NCBI GenBank assembly: GCA_037953625.1
Contig: CM075653.1
Location: forward strand, 5,518,001-5,582,000
Direction of reading: 5' to 3'
Length of the DNA stretch: 64,000 bases
Origin: Crotalaria pallida
Taxonomy: Eukaryota; Streptophyta; Magnoliopsida; Fabales; Fabaceae
The notes below the pieces were generated by a model. It was not told the origin of the DNA, made no database searches, and saw nothing but the letters and a program-made list of their open reading frames with translations. Below, piece by piece: positions 35,281-49,007 of the stretch. A program made the position numbers and the translations under genes. Position 1 is the stretch's first letter. Each line of letters starts with the position of its first letter.

Positions 35281-37315
35281 CTGATATTGATGATGCCTAT
35301 ATTCATCATTTTCAAAGCATTCTGGTCACTGATAGTAGCATGGATTTAATCAATATTGAGGTGATCCAACAAGGTCGAGTTCTGTCCATCAAACAACATA
35401 TATCACTTGTATCTCCATTCACTACTATGATGTCAGGCAAGCCATGTTCTCAATTGGTTCTGATAATGCTCCAAGCCTGAAGGGATATGATAGGAAGCAA
35501 TAACCTATGTTACCGAGAACATTAAGAAAATAATACTTAAAGAATAAAAAATAACAAATACTAACAAATTTCATTCATATTTTTCATAAAAACTTAAATA
35601 AAAAATAATAAACCTAAAAGAGATCTATGTCATACAAGTGGCAACATCTCACTTAATAAGAACATTCTAAAAAGCATATAGTATTAATACTTATATAATT
35701 AATTAAATTAGATGATACTATCCTATTCCCTTTTTCATTATGGGCCTAATTAATTTATTTATTATATTTCTTTGATCCAACTTCCTATTAAGATAATTGT
35801 GAGTTCTTTAAAGCAGCCTGGTCAATTATTGTTGGGGAAGAGATATCAGATGCAATATTAGTTAATCTTCTTTCAAACAGGTACATTTCTCAGGCAAATT
35901 ATTAGATGCAAAATGTTATATGTATATCTAGAATTGACATTTGAGTAAACATCTAGAATTGCTCTTATTAAATTGGTTTATTTAAGTTTTTAGTCCCCGA
36001 ACTTATGTGCTCTTTTGGAATTGGTCCTTGATCTTTTTTTCGTTGTTTTGGGTCCCTAAACTTTTTCAATTTTTGGAAAAGGACCCTGTTGTTGCTTAAG
36101 TGATGATATGACCAATGAAATGTCACGTCACTTGTCCGACATCGAAGAATGAAGTGCTATGTAGCCTTTTGTAACACCACATGATTTTTTTTTATTAAAT
36201 TTTTTTTTCAAAATTATTAAAGGATTTTATTTTCTTTTTTTAAAAAATACAAATTTTAATTATTTTTAATAAATTTGAATTTTTTTTAATCTTTAAAATT
36301 CACGTGGCATCATCTAGTATGTTATCTATCGATACTGCGAAGGTTATGTAGCATTTCATCGGTCATATCATCACTTAAGCAACAACAAGGTCATTTTCCA
36401 AAAATTGAAAAAGTTTAGGGACCCAAAGCAACAAAAAAAAGATCAAGGACTAATTTCAAAATAGCACCTAAGTTTAGGGACTAAAAACTTAAATAAGCCC
36501 ATTAAATTTATTTATGTACCTAATCAGTTGATGGATGAAGTAAACCGTTTATGGTTTTATCACTTTATGTATTTGACCAATTACTAGATGATGTAACTGG
36601 TTTTCGTTTAGTTACCTGTTAAGTTAGTTAGTTTCTTTTTTTAGTTAAGAAGATAGTTACAATTTACCATCTATAGCTTTGTCTATATAAACACAATTGT
36701 AATCATTTTTTCATCGAGTTCAATAATATCTCAATTCATTCTTTCACACTTATCACAAATGAATGCCACTTCTATACCCCTTATCCCTAAGATAAACCCT
36801 CCAAATTATCCTAGTGACTATAGGCCAGTAGCTGGCTGTACTACTCTATATATATATAAATGCATTTCTAAAATGATATGTACAAGACTAGCTAGCATTC
36901 TCATGATATTGTCAACCAAAACCAAGGTGCTTTGGTACCTGGTAAAATATTGCCCATATTTCATTAAAAAAAAAAAAGAAATGTAGGCTATAATATACTA
37001 AATTCTGCTTGGGCTAAAATAGCTTGGGGTAGATTCAATCACCCCAAGCATTCTTTTATCTGTTGCTTGCTATGAGGGGCAGAAAACTTACTAAAGACAG
37101 GTTGGTAAGATTCAACTTCACTATAACAGATACAAATTCATTCTATGCTCCAGGATTCATTAATCTCATGAACACCTGTTCTTTGATTGCTCATGGTCTA
37201 GAGAAGTCTTCCTAAATTTGCTGCATTGGATTGAATGCACTGATTTCCGAGCAACTCAACCCGGGTGGCTGGCTTATACTGTTCATGATTTCAAGCATCC
37301 ACATGTAATAGAGTG
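35281..37315 (+). mobile_element. Degenerate LINE (non-LTR retrotransposon) relic
   Basis: Pieces of a plant LINE polyprotein occur in order on the plus strand. At 35340-35500 there is the pre-RT region (VIQQGRVLS, then frameshifted DVRQAMFSIGSDNAPSLKGY). At 35806-35880 there is FFKAAWSIIVGEEISDAI. At 36759-36965 there is the RT core (NATSIPLIPKI, YPSDYRPVAGC, then frameshifted VNQNQGALVPGK). At 37030-37310 there is the zf-RVT region (PKHSFI, LLTKDRLVRFN, EHLFFDCSWSREVFLN). Multiple frameshifts, an internal deletion of most RT motifs, and inserted repeats make it inactive. Confidence 0.8.
35975..36500. mobile_element. 526-bp TIR element inside the LINE relic, 8-bp duplication
   Basis: Ends GGTTTATTTAAGTTTTTAGT and ACTAAAAACTTAAATAAGCC with a further C, flanked by ATTAAATT on both sides. 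Arms are more than 150 bp and almost perfect inverses (AACTTTTTCAATTTTTGG / inverse; CTTAAGTGATGATATGACC / inverse). Non-coding. Just right of it (36530-36755) is LTR-like sequence with GTCTATATAAACACAATTG. Confidence 0.82.
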
Positions 37316-37573
37316 AAGAAGAAGATGGTCTATATCACTATATGCTATTATATGATTATATCTCATGACTTAATTTATTGGATTGAATAGAGTTTAAGGT
37401 TATGCACACGTGTTAATTAAGAAATGATTAAATGATAAAAAATTTGACATATTTTGATGAAAGTACTTCAATTTAATAATTGAAGAGAGAATAATAACAA
37501 ATGAGTGAAAACTATATTGACGAGGGATAGAGAAATGAGAAGTAAAAAAGAGAATATGATAAATAAAAGTATA

Positions 37574-37858
37574 TGTTAGGAGTTAAGCACATGAGGAGAA
37601 CCCAATCCAAAAGACTTCATGGAAAGGGCTACCTATAGACTCGACGATTAAGGTATATTACTGATAGGTGAGTGGAGCGGGTCAGTGTCAATAGAGTGAA
37701 AGCCGCCGTGGACGTCGGCCCTTAAAGGGGGCGACAATGATAGGAGTCTCACATTGAGTAGCCTAGGAAGCTCAATGTGGTACTTAAGCCATGAGGCTCT
37801 CCCACCTAATAGACTAGTCTTTTGGGTTGAGCTCTCCTCATGTGCTTAAGTCCTAACA
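37574..37858. mobile_element. 285-bp terminal-inverted-repeat element (TGTTAGGA ends)
   Basis: TGTTAGGAGTTAAGCACATG and GAGGAGAACCCAATCCAAAA at the left are mirrored by TTTTGGGTTGAGCTCTCCTC and CATGTGCTTAAGTCCTAACA at the right. TATA lies outside both ends. The GC-rich centre includes GTGAAAGCCGCCGTGGACGT. Non-coding; class uncertain. Confidence 0.65.
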
Positions 37859-38310
37859 TATACTTGAAAAAAGAAGTATAAATAAATATTATATTAGGTA
37901 AATGTTTGAATCAAAATGACGAAAACTACGTAATTTAATAACGAGATGAACTACAATTTAGTTTGTTTATCAAATTATATATTCAACAATGTGATTGGAC
38001 TGCCACCTGAAAATTCATACAATAATGGAGGAAAAAGATATTACTCGAGACTAAAAATTCACTTGATCATATTATTTTGCAATTTTTCTATGTCCCATGA
38101 GAATGAGAGTGAACAGGGTACTCACCTCATCCATTCAATACAACATATAATAAATATACTAACTTGCACTGGGAGAGCCAATTAGTAGCTCCAATTTAAT
38201 TTTCAAGACTTTCACACATAAATATATCACTAATTAATTAACGAGTACATTTTTTTTTTGTTTTTTTAATTAACACATCCAAATCAAGGTGAAGTACTAA
38301 AATAATAATG

Positions 38311-41300
38311 CTAGTTCTTGGAATCCATAGCCAAAATGGTGCTGAGATTCATTGGATACATATACTCTGTGGTGCCAGACAAGATCTGTCGAGTGATTAT
38401 ACTGTTGGCCCTCTCTGAAGGATGGAATGGATCCCAAAATGCATACTCATCACGGTTTGGGCACAAGTTTGATGCCACCGTGCACAATCCAAGACCATTA
38501 TAGGGTCCTTGACCACAACATGCTACTTTTGATGTAACAAACCCTGCATGCATAACAAACATAACGCACTTTGTTATATCCTGGTTTACGGTGATTGTAT
38601 AAATACTTGGACATTTATATTTAATATCTAAGTTTTAAATTAAATATTATCATTATTTTGAATAAAAATGTGAAAAATAACACTATTATATAAACAATTT
38701 AGCATCATACTAGCTAGTAGGATTTATTTGTTACAAATAAATTTGTTGATTTTCTCTCTAAATTTTTTAAAAGTCAAGAACAATATTTCCGAAGCAATAT
38801 TGCTGTTTTAGAAATATTCAGAACATTATTGCAAATTCAATACAGCTTTTTTTTCTTCTTAAACTCAACCTAAAGAGTTAAAAAAATGTAATAATTATTT
38901 TGATTTTCAATAAATTTATTATCCTTTTTCCTACTATACCTTTTTTTTTTAATTTTTTTTGTTAAGCAAATATTGCACCATTTTCAGGGCTTGAACCCGG
39001 GATTGGTGCATTATGTCTTGCAGAAATCATTATTTTTTTATCATTACTTATGTAAATCAATATCTTATTAAATATGGGTAAATATGAAAAATAACATTTG
39101 TTATATTCTTGAAATACTTAATAAGACAAATAAAAAAAAAAAAAAATCTCTAAAAAAAGATAATAAAGAACGGAGAAAGTATAACGTAACCAAACACCCA
39201 ACATAAGAGAGAAAAAAATATTTCCATTAGATATAGAATATGCTTTGTACGAATTTCATTTCAAACTATATGTATATATTTTTATTAAAAGATGGGTTTG
39301 TCATTGAATTTGAAATATATGATCAGGTTCGAGTCAATCAAGGGACTCACCTTAATATAAAGCACGGTATTATTCAGCATGTTGAACTTTTGGGACCCTT
39401 CTAGCAGATATTTTTAAAGGCATTAATGCAAATTAAATAAAATGACAAAGACTCAAAAAGGGTATCATTTAATTTACATTTTTTTAAAAAAAATCGGGTA
39501 TCCTCGCTCCTCATGGCTCTATCAACTGCCATCTACATCAACTTTGCCCTTTTTAAGAAGTGGCCACCGGTAGCTGGGTGACTCTTATTATACTACTATA
39601 CCTTATCTATTATATTTTAAATAAATTGCTCTTGTGGGAATTTTCGTGATGGTATTGCAATTACAGTCATAATAATTGCTATAGTGATAAATGAAACGTA
39701 ATTGCAAATTTGCAATAGTGATAAATGTTGTCGTCAAATTTCACTCTCATTATTCTAGAGCAACAAAAATGTTGTTTTTTTTTTAAAAAAAAAAAGAACT
39801 AATCTGAACCTATAAAATCATATGATAATTTGATTAATCTAATCAAATAATTTTTAATAAAATTATTTTCAAAAAATAATAGTAGCAATGAAGTTATTAG
39901 TGTATGTATTTACCAAATGCTTGAGGGTTGCTAATAAAATTATTGCTCATCTGTTGTGTGTTGGCTCCAATGAATACATCTGAACCAATTTCACTATTGA
40001 GTTGTCTGATAATTTGAACAAGTTGAGGGTTGAACAAGGATGCAGCACGTTGCAACTCAGCTGAACATTCACCATTTCTGCTTCTTTGGGCTAATTCTGC
40101 TGGAACACAACCTAATGGACCAGTTCCTGTTACCAGCACCCTTCGTGCTCCAAGATCATATAGTTTCTGAAAGAAAGACCGTTTCATATTCAATGTTATG
40201 CTAACACTTCATTATTAGTGTAAGGAAAATGATGAATTTTATGCACTCTAGATGTTTATGGAATGAGGTGTTTGTCGTGAGGGTAAGTGAATGTTATCTA
40301 GTAAAAAAAAAAAACAAAAGTAACACATATAAACAAGGTACTATCTTATAAAAAAAAAAAAGGTATATTATGTAAAAGTTGAATTTTATAATGGAAACCC
40401 TGTGCACATGGCCCTTGTTAAAATAAAAGAGCAAGTTTCCAACACAAGCGTGTACACTCATCACATGTCGAGTTAGGAACATATTATGCCGGATGCTAAA
40501 CTTGCTCTCACATATAACTTATACTTCTAGGCTTTTTGGAATAAAATTCTTTTCTTAAAAAAAAAAATCATATTATAGTGATTTTTGACAGCCATTATTA
40601 CTACACATATATGATATAACCCTATTATATAGTATACAAGTAACAACTATTTATATAATTCCTTTCAAAAACTATTTATATTATTAATCTTTAAAAACAA
40701 AAATCTTGAAAATATTTATTTAGTGTATTGTTAAGGGTACTTGTTAAAGTTCCTTTAATAAGAAAAATATCACAAGTCTCTATTTATTCTTTTCTCGGAA
40801 ACATTAAAAGCTACATTTTTCAAGAGTTTTTTTTACCACTTTTAACTATTTAACAAGTGTCATTGGCATTTTCCATTTATTGACAAATTTTATTTTCTCT
40901 TTTATTATTTAAAAGGGTCGTTTTTGCTTAATATTCTACTACTTTACCTTCTGAGTTGATTCTTCATTTTTGGGGGACAATCTTTAAAAAAATCATTTTT
41001 AATGATAAAATAGAAATATAAAATTTAAAGGTAACTTTTGAATTTAAAATTTAAATATATGTTATTCTTAAAAGGAAAAAAGTGGTCACTCTCAATACAA
41101 TATACTTTTATATTGTATAGAAGTGAATTTAATAACAAAAACGATAACCATGTGCAACGAAAATGACCTAGATAGAAAGGAAATCAATGAAGATAAGATT
41201 ATAATTAGTTAGTGACTAATTTACCCTCAGAATCTTCTTATACTCAGAAATCAAATACTTGACGTAATCGGGTAAATTAAATTGGCGTGATCTTGCAGAG

Positions 41301-44241
41301 AAAGGCACCAAGTAATAGTTATTCACAAAATCATTGCCACCAAGAGTGATAAGGACTAATGCACCATTCACTAAGCTCTGAGCTTGCTCTTCTCCAATGA
41401 GAGCAGCCACCCTTTGCTGGTATTCTTGGAAGTACTCCAGTTGTCTGAATATTCTGATGATGTTCACCTACAATTACCACAATATATATATATATTAATC
41501 CATCAATTTAATTTGTGCATGCAACCAAATGATATAGAAAGTGTTAATGTCCATAAATATAAAATTTTCAAATTTAGCTTTTATGGTATAATTACACCCA
41601 AACTACCAAACATATATATAAAAAATAATTGTTTTGATATTCTTTGCCCTACTTAGGACTGAAGTTAATGAGCATAAAAATGGATTTTTTTTTGGTAAAC
41701 ATAAAAATGGAAATTTTGTCTTGAAAAATGCTATACTTAAAAAAAAAAAAGCTTATTTTCTTAATTTTCTAATGTAATATATATTATTTTGGACTCTTAA
41801 ACTTAGCTTTTAGAATTAAGTATATAAAAATTCTAAAAGTATTATCAAATTATAATGTATATTTTCTTGTCTAAATCTTGAATGCAAAAGTAGGTACCCT
41901 GAACTAGAAAATAATTGACACGTTACTTATTCGTGACCAGAATAATTATTGACACATTATTAATGTACTCCTTTCTATTTGAATTATAAGCAAAAATAAC
42001 TAATTTTACACTTATTAAGGAGGTTAATTGATTATATTTAATCTTCTAAAATTTATAAAAGAATAGATATATTTTAATAAAGTTACATTGGAAATGAAAC
42101 AAAAATTAGATAAGATAGATAACAATTTTCCTTGGTATATTTTAGGAAAGTAGCATTGAGAATGAAATAAAATTCAAAAAAGTTGGCTAATTTTACTTAA
42201 ATTTAAAATAAGAGAGATATGTTTTTTTTTTCTTATATTTTAATGGAGAGGAGTAGAGTGAGCATAATATTTGTCCAACAATAATCGGTGTAGTGTAATT
42301 AATATGTCAACAACCCAACATTTTACTACTTTAGTGCACACAGGTTAGATTCACCAAAATTATCAAAATATTTCTCCAACGTTACGTACAAATTGAATTC
42401 CAGTGTCATTGAGAATTCCAATTCCAGCAGAAGCAAAGTTGGCACCAACAAGCAAATTTTCCCCGTTAAGCTCGGGACTTAAATATGGCAAAGTGGATTC
42501 TGACCCAATTGCTCGACCTGAAAAATTATATAAATATGGTAACGATTGGTTAATTAACTTTTCTACGTTGGATAACACACTAAAGCGCAGAGCTTACAAA
42601 TCATTACTGTAAAAAAAAAAAAGTGCAGAGCTTATAAGACAGGTTTTACTATAAACAATAATATAACATTTTTATATCTTTTATATGTATTTTTTTTTAA
42701 TGAAAATAAACAATAATAAATTACAGTTGTCATAATTTGATTGGATAAATATTAAAGGATTCTTTTATTTTCAAATAATAAGATTCAACTGTCTACAACT
42801 ACTACAATTTAGATGACAATTTTGTGGTTTGGTTGTTTCCACAACAACATCACGACCCCACTTTGATTACATTGTTCACTTATTTAAACAATTATCTATA
42901 ATTGCGATAAATACTACTGTAGTATAACAAAATAATCATGACACCACCCTTGTCTAATAAAATGTGTTGCTCACCATGTCAACATTGATCCATCAACGTG
43001 GGTTGGTCAAGTGGTAACTTATTTGATTTCATAATTAACTGGTTTTGAGTTTGAGCTTTGGGTATGAAGCAATTCTCTTACCGCTTAGTGCGAGCTCAAT
43101 TGGGTCGGACCGAATGATTGGATTCTAGGTAAACTAGATCCAGGTACTTGTTGGTGTAAAAAAAAAATACCATTGGTCCGTAAAATATTAAATTACCACA
43201 GTATAATATAAATTGTGACACATAATAAGAATCACAATTTAAAATATTTCTCCAAATGTAATAAGGGAGCAATTATTAATTGGTCATGTACCATCATGTT
43301 ATTCATGGTTTAGATCAATTATAATTTGTCAAATATTTCTTCTGTTCTTCTTGTATATAAAATCCATAGATTTTACATATATTTAAAAAGTTAGTTAATT
43401 TAGTTAATAGTATTGGAAATGTGAACATTTAATATGTATTTTCAAAATTACTTTTATTAATGTTATTAGAAATCTAAAAATTGTTAAGAAAATAGGAATG
43501 TTTATGGGAAAAAAAATTAATTGTCACTGAAAATTGATACAATGTCTCAAAAACAGAAACAAAATAAAAATCTTAAAAAATCTTACATTTGGGAACTGAG
43601 AAAGAACTCAAACAAAATTAAAAAATAAAATAAATAAAATTGATAAATAGATTAGTATTGACCTCTATTCTTTTCACAAAAAAAAAAGTATTGACCTCTA
43701 TTACTACGTGGTAAATGAAGAACTAATAATTTCTCCAAGGTAGTAGGGGATGGGCTGACTTGCAAACTATTCAATTTCATTGTTGTAGACTGGTTTGGAA
43801 AAACATTGATTTGCTTTGTATCTAAGTAATGGTCTTATAAAAAATGACTTGCTATAAAAGAAAAACTTTAAAACCTTGTAGGACTCTATCTAAAGTCTAA
43901 ACTACTAGTTGCTTTTTTTTTTTTTTTTTTTTTTTGAAATGCTAAACTACTACTACTAGTTAAAGGGAAGAGAAGTTGTTAACTCAACTGATAAAGTCAG
44001 GAATATTGAGGCCATTGGAGAAACGGCCAGTGGGTCTGCGAGTTGGATAATCAATGCCATAAGGAGGTGAATCTGCTCTAGCTGTTGTTGCCAAATAGTT
44101 GTTGTTGCCATTGTCAACAAGTGAATCACCAAACACAAAGAAAGCACGGGCTGCTTCTGCACACGTGAAGAAACAGCATGCTAATGCCATCATCACTACA
44201 CCTAACACAATGCATGGCGAGATAACTATAGAGCTAGCCAT
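38311..44241 (-). CDS. GDSL esterase/lipase, copy B (complete, 5 exons, 369 aa)
   Basis: Tandem paralogue of copy A with the same predicted role (secreted SGNH hydrolase). Exons: 43989-44241, 42390-42517, 41225-41467, 39914-40166, 38311-38543; all GT-AG, total 1110 nt. It has one extra codon relative to A, in the signal-peptide region. Signal peptide: hydrophobic residues 5-26 ending CAEAA. Catalytic residues by motif: Ser40 in FVFGDSLVDNGNNNYL, Asn172 in LGGNDFVNNYY, Asp330 and His333 in DPFHPSER. Intron phases match A exactly. Intron 1 (42518-43988) holds a SINE-like sequence and a T-run; intron 4 (38544-39913) is AT-rich. A TATA-like motif lies about 150 bp upstream. Confidence 0.95.
43014..43165 (+). 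mobile_element. tRNA-derived SINE (family 2, copy 1) in GDSL-B intron 1
   Basis: TTGGTCAAGTGGTAAC (A-box-like) and GGTTTTGAGTTTGAGC (diverged B box) are followed by CTTACCGCTTAGTGCGAGCT, then GGTACTTGTTGGTGTA and an A-tract. The same body occurs inverted at 55826-56011. Ends are approximate. Confidence 0.65.
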
Positions 44242-44389
44242 ATGGATGGATTTTTGTTATGAAAAGAGAGTAGTGGTGATTGGTATAGTAGTATCTAGCT
44301 ACACTACTAAAGTGCAGAGCTGCTCTTTGAACTCTGCAAACAATGAACTTGATATATATGTTGGTACTCAAGTGGAGGAGTTGGGAGGT

Positions 44390-44397
44390 CTTATATA
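44390..44397 (-). promoter_or_regulatory. TATA-like motif upstream of GDSL copy B
   Basis: TATATAAG on the minus strand (in CTATATAAGACC), about 150 bp upstream of the ATG at 44241. Plausible TATA box; motif and position only. Confidence 0.45.
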
Positions 44398-47056
44398 GTC
44401 TTGTGAGTAAGACTTTTGGCAGAGTACAGTAGTTCTAATACATGGATATTCATATACTTCCTTCGTTGGTAAGGATAATAAAAAATGCAAAAAGTTTTGT
44501 TACAAAATACAAACAAAGTTAAAGTAATAAATAAAGTAATAAATGAAAAAGTTCAGAAATTTAAAATTTTGAATTGTGATCGGTTTATCAATGAAAAGTG
44601 CATTAAGTTAGTTGTTTGATACTTTCTCAATCCTTATTATAGGTCAGATTTTAGAGGATGTTTTTTGTTTTAATTGAAAATTACTTTATATTTCTTATGT
44701 ATCATTTATTATTTTTTTTATTAAATGTGCATGTTTTTTTTTATTCATTAATAAGTATGAATTTTTTAAGAAAAGTTGAAAGGGTAAAATTGTAATTTGG
44801 TTAAGTATGCCCCACAATAAAGACATGAAGGAGTCATTAGTTGATGTTTTGGATAAATTATTAAATGCATGTCTTCTTAATTCTTTAATTTTTGTAATTT
44901 TTTACCGTCCTGTAAAACAAAATAAAATAAGCACAACAATAAAAATAGAAAATGTTTAGTCTAAGACTTTAACCCTATTAATCTTGTACATTAACCCTCT
45001 TGGACAGATGATGATGATGGTTAGATAAAGTTTTTTTTTGGAAGTGCCAATTTCAATTCTAAGTAATAATTCCAGGGTCGGGTTCTTCCCTCCTCCAATA
45101 ATTTTTTTTTTAAAGACATGTTACTGTATTTTGATTTAAGTGGTTGAGACATAAATCAAGAAAGTGCAATATCACGCTAGACTTTTTTTTGGGTTTTCTA
45201 AGGTATTCATCCGTGCAACTGGGTAATTAATCCTTTCAACATTATCAGATTCTTTTTGGGCTAGTCTCCCAGCAAGCCTCTTACATTCTTAAGAGCCGGA
45301 GATCGAACCTCCAACCACTTACTTAAATAGTAATAGATCCTTTATCATCTATGCTAGCCTCCTCTGATAATATCACTCTAGACTAAAGTTCAATCCCATG
45401 ATTTCAATATTTAAAATTTTTTTATCCTCTAGAATAAATTTTGTGTGAATATACTATTCACGCTCACTACGATCAATTACTATTGGATGTAACATTTTTT
45501 TTTATCACATTGTTTTTCTTAACCAAAATTATAGTTGCATTTTTATATTTGTGGAGATAAGTCGATGAGTTAAGTAAATAATCATGTTCTTATAAAAAAA
45601 ATAAAAAAACATGTAATTGAATTTAATAGTAGTACAAAATTTTCTAATTTATGTTCTAAAAATATTTAAGGGCATATGTAAATGATGGTAGTTAAAGAAG
45701 TAAGTCTCTTCAATTTATATAAAAAAAAAAATCACAATCCACTACATTAATTAAATCATTTTCCATTAAATTTAATATATCCACACTTATATTCTTATAG
45801 CTTTTTTTTTTTTAACATTCTCTCGTTTATACCTCATTTTTCTTTTTTTTTCTCTTTTTTTTTTTCCATCACACCCTCAATCATTTCTCTCTAGCTATTT
45901 CCTTCTTATATCTCTCCATCTTATACCTCCTATATCTCAAAAAAAAAAAAAAAAGCATCTGAAGTACTTTTTATATAAGCTATATATATGGACACATTAA
46001 AATTTTTGAATATTATATATTAACTCAAAATCTTAAGTCATTAAAGTTATAATGGATTCATCTCCTACGATCTGATCATTCTTTTTCATTTGAGACTTAT
46101 TTTACTCACATTTTATGTCTTAGTGTATGTGTGTATAAATATAGATACCATTTATCATATATGTAATACTTGTCACTCGTGATGTTGTATTCTTCGGGTA
46201 AAAAAATATTTTTCCTTTAGAAATATTGAATGGTCCACGCTGAAAAAGCTAGTGCAGGTAGTTGCACATTAAGGAAATTAAGGCATGAGGCATGACAACT
46301 GCATTGAGTCAGAGTATATATGATCACACAAATTCATGCATACATATGGCACATGGGTCATATAAATCTGTACAGTGTTTTACCGACCGAAAGGAAGAAC
46401 AGGCAATTTCGTTCAATTCTTCTGCTGGGTGTGGGACATTTTACCACTCAAATTATATGAATTGGTAAAAAAAAAAAAAAGTATTGAATGCCAATTCATC
46501 TAATACTATTATTTGTATAACGTGCATTTTATAACTTCTTTTGAAGCAAATGAAATTATTTTTAGTTTTTACCTATTTTTTATCTTTTAACTTTATAAGT
46601 ATATATCTCAAAAAATTCACCTCAAAATCAAAATCAAAGGATATATAATTTCAGTTGTCACTCCTTAGATCGATGTCAAAATTGCATTCAAAATTACATA
46701 TTTGCATTGACATTTATCACGTTTCATCCAACGTCTACTTCCAGGCTACACCAAGTTTTGGATTATTTTAATATTTTTTTTTCATTTACACTGATTAAAT
46801 ATGAATTTACTCTGGAAAACCTAATTCCAGTGAACATTGGAAAAAGAAGTGTTAAATTGCATTTTGCTATAGTATAATTTTAAGAATAGCGGTCTGTACA
46901 TATTTGGAGGTTAATAATGTCAGGATTGTTAAAAGATGTGTAGTCACGATAGTTTTTGTTTTTGTTTTATTTTTTTTTTAATGCACGATAGAGTTTAATG
47001 TACGCATCATTTATTATATGCTCCATCTGTCTCACAATAATCGTAAAAAATAACTA
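44398..47056. other. Intergenic spacer, no gene seen
   Basis: AT-rich and closed in all frames. A degenerate Stowaway-like pair of ends lies at about 44620-44838, a SINE-like minus-strand fragment at about 45190-45360 (GAGCCGGAGATCGAACCTCC), and CT-rich tracts near 45830-45925. No coding similarity was recognised. Confidence 0.5.
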
Positions 47057-47329
47057 CTCCCTCTCTCCTTAATTATAAAACTCTCTTAACACTTTTATTT
47101 TGTCCCTATTTATAAGACTCTTTACCAATTTTCAATGAGCATTAATTATTTTTTTTCCACAAACACCTCTATTTATTTAACACTTTTTAGATTCTCAATA
47201 ATATTAATAGGGGTAATTTTGAAAATACATATCAAAAGTTCACATTTCCAATACAATTAACTAAATTATTCCACTTTCTTAATAGACGTGAAATCACCCA
47301 AGAGGCCTTATAATTAGGGACGGAGGTAG
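47057..47329. mobile_element. Stowaway-type MITE
   Basis: CTCCCTCTCTCCTTAATTAT at the left is imperfectly mirrored by ATAATTAGGGACGGAGGTAG at the right, with TA on both sides. The internal CACTTTTTAGATTCTCAATA motif resembles that of 12555-12825, so they are the same family. Confidence 0.75.
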
Positions 47330-47394
47330 TATTTTTTTGTCTTAAATTAGTTAAAGTAATTAATAAAAAACTTGGGAATTGAAAATTTTGAATT

Positions 47395-47537
47395 GTGCAC
47401 TGACGGTGTAACGTTTTTTACACCATCATTACATCATTCACCATTCATTTGAATTACTTTTATTTGAAAGTCAACGACTGATATGAATGGTGGATGATGC
47501 ACTGATAGTGTAAAAAACTTTTACACTGTTGGTGCAC
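47395..47537. mobile_element. About 143-bp hairpin MITE (copy of 5991-6130)
   Basis: Begins GTGCACTGACGGTGTAACG and ends ACTTTTACACTGTTGGTGCAC, with inner arms CATCATTCACCATTCATTTG / ATGAATGGTGGATGATGC. Confidence 0.7.
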
Positions 47538-49007
47538 CATCTATTTTCTCATTAACTTAACATTTAGTTAAAAGTAATATAAATGAATGGTGAATAATGA
47601 ATTGAAAGTATAAAAAACTTTACACCATTAATACGTGCACACCCATTAATCTCATCTTTAAAATTTGGTAAATGTATTAATTTGCGACTTTAAATTTCAA
47701 AACGCCACTTAAGATTGTTGTTGGACTCAAATTTAATTATGAAAATTAAAAAGTCAAATTTATAAATATGAACTAGTATAATTTAATTATTTTTAAAAAT
47801 TTATGTTATAATTATTATAAATACTTTAGAGTAATGAGAAAAATATCCTGTGTCATGTAGCAGTTATACGATCATACATATTTAATATCATGATGATATA
47901 ATTTTTTATTTATCATAAAATAATCTATCAAATAAAGTGTAAACATCAAATTAATTTATGATAATTTGTTTAAACTTTATTTAAAAAAATCCTTAAATTC
48001 CACTTAGGTACACACCTCTTTATTTTTCCATCCTTTTGATTGTTTTAAGGATCTTGGTCGTGAAATTATGGATGACGTCAACTTCAATTTCATGATATTG
48101 TTTTGCCTTCATTTTTTGTTGTTTTAGCTTCTATTTGAATAAGGGAGAGCAATTCATTTTCATTTGTAGTTGGTACAACATTCTGAAAATAAGAAATGAA
48201 ATGAAAACACGGAGTCACATTCATAATTAAAAAAATTGAAATGAAAACGTTGGGTCATAATTATAATTATCAATAATTTTATAAAATAAAAACAAAAACC
48301 ATTTTTGCAAAGAATCCTTAACCTTCCAAATTTTTGAAATAAGATAACACATAAGAGTTATTTTTCATTCATATATTTTCATGGTAAAAGTATTAGATTG
48401 TTATTTGTATCAAATTGTTAGAAAACAGATAAAAAATTGTTACATATAAGTTTATATGATTGCGAGGTTAATTTCCCTCGTTTAATAAGTCATGTTTTCA
48501 GATGAAAAATTAAAGCTTCTCGTATAAAATGGTTGACTATCTCACTTTTCTAAGCCATTGAACAACAACTGACATAAATATAAACAACTTTAGTGAAATA
48601 CATTTAATAGTTTGATAGAGCATGTCATGATAAATTAAGAAGACACATATTATAAAAGGGTAGGAAAATATTTGCCTTTCAACAAAAATCTTATTATTAG
48701 GTGTTGTTTATGAAAATGTGTTAAAAGGTGGTTTTTTATTGGTTCACTTGCAATATTATGAAAAGGTTTTATGAAAAGATGTTAAAAAATAGTTTTTTTT
48801 TTATGTTTTCACTTGCAATATTATGATAATGTGTCTTTCATTTTTTGAATTTTTTTTAACAGTGACATGTGATATGTCCCATAAATCTTGAATCTTCCAA
48901 CTTTGATTGTGAGAGCTCCATTTCATGAGCAATCAAATTTATAAATATGAATAATAATAATATTAAAAAAACAATGAAGGTGGTGTTCGTGTGTTAATGA
49001 TGCTTAT

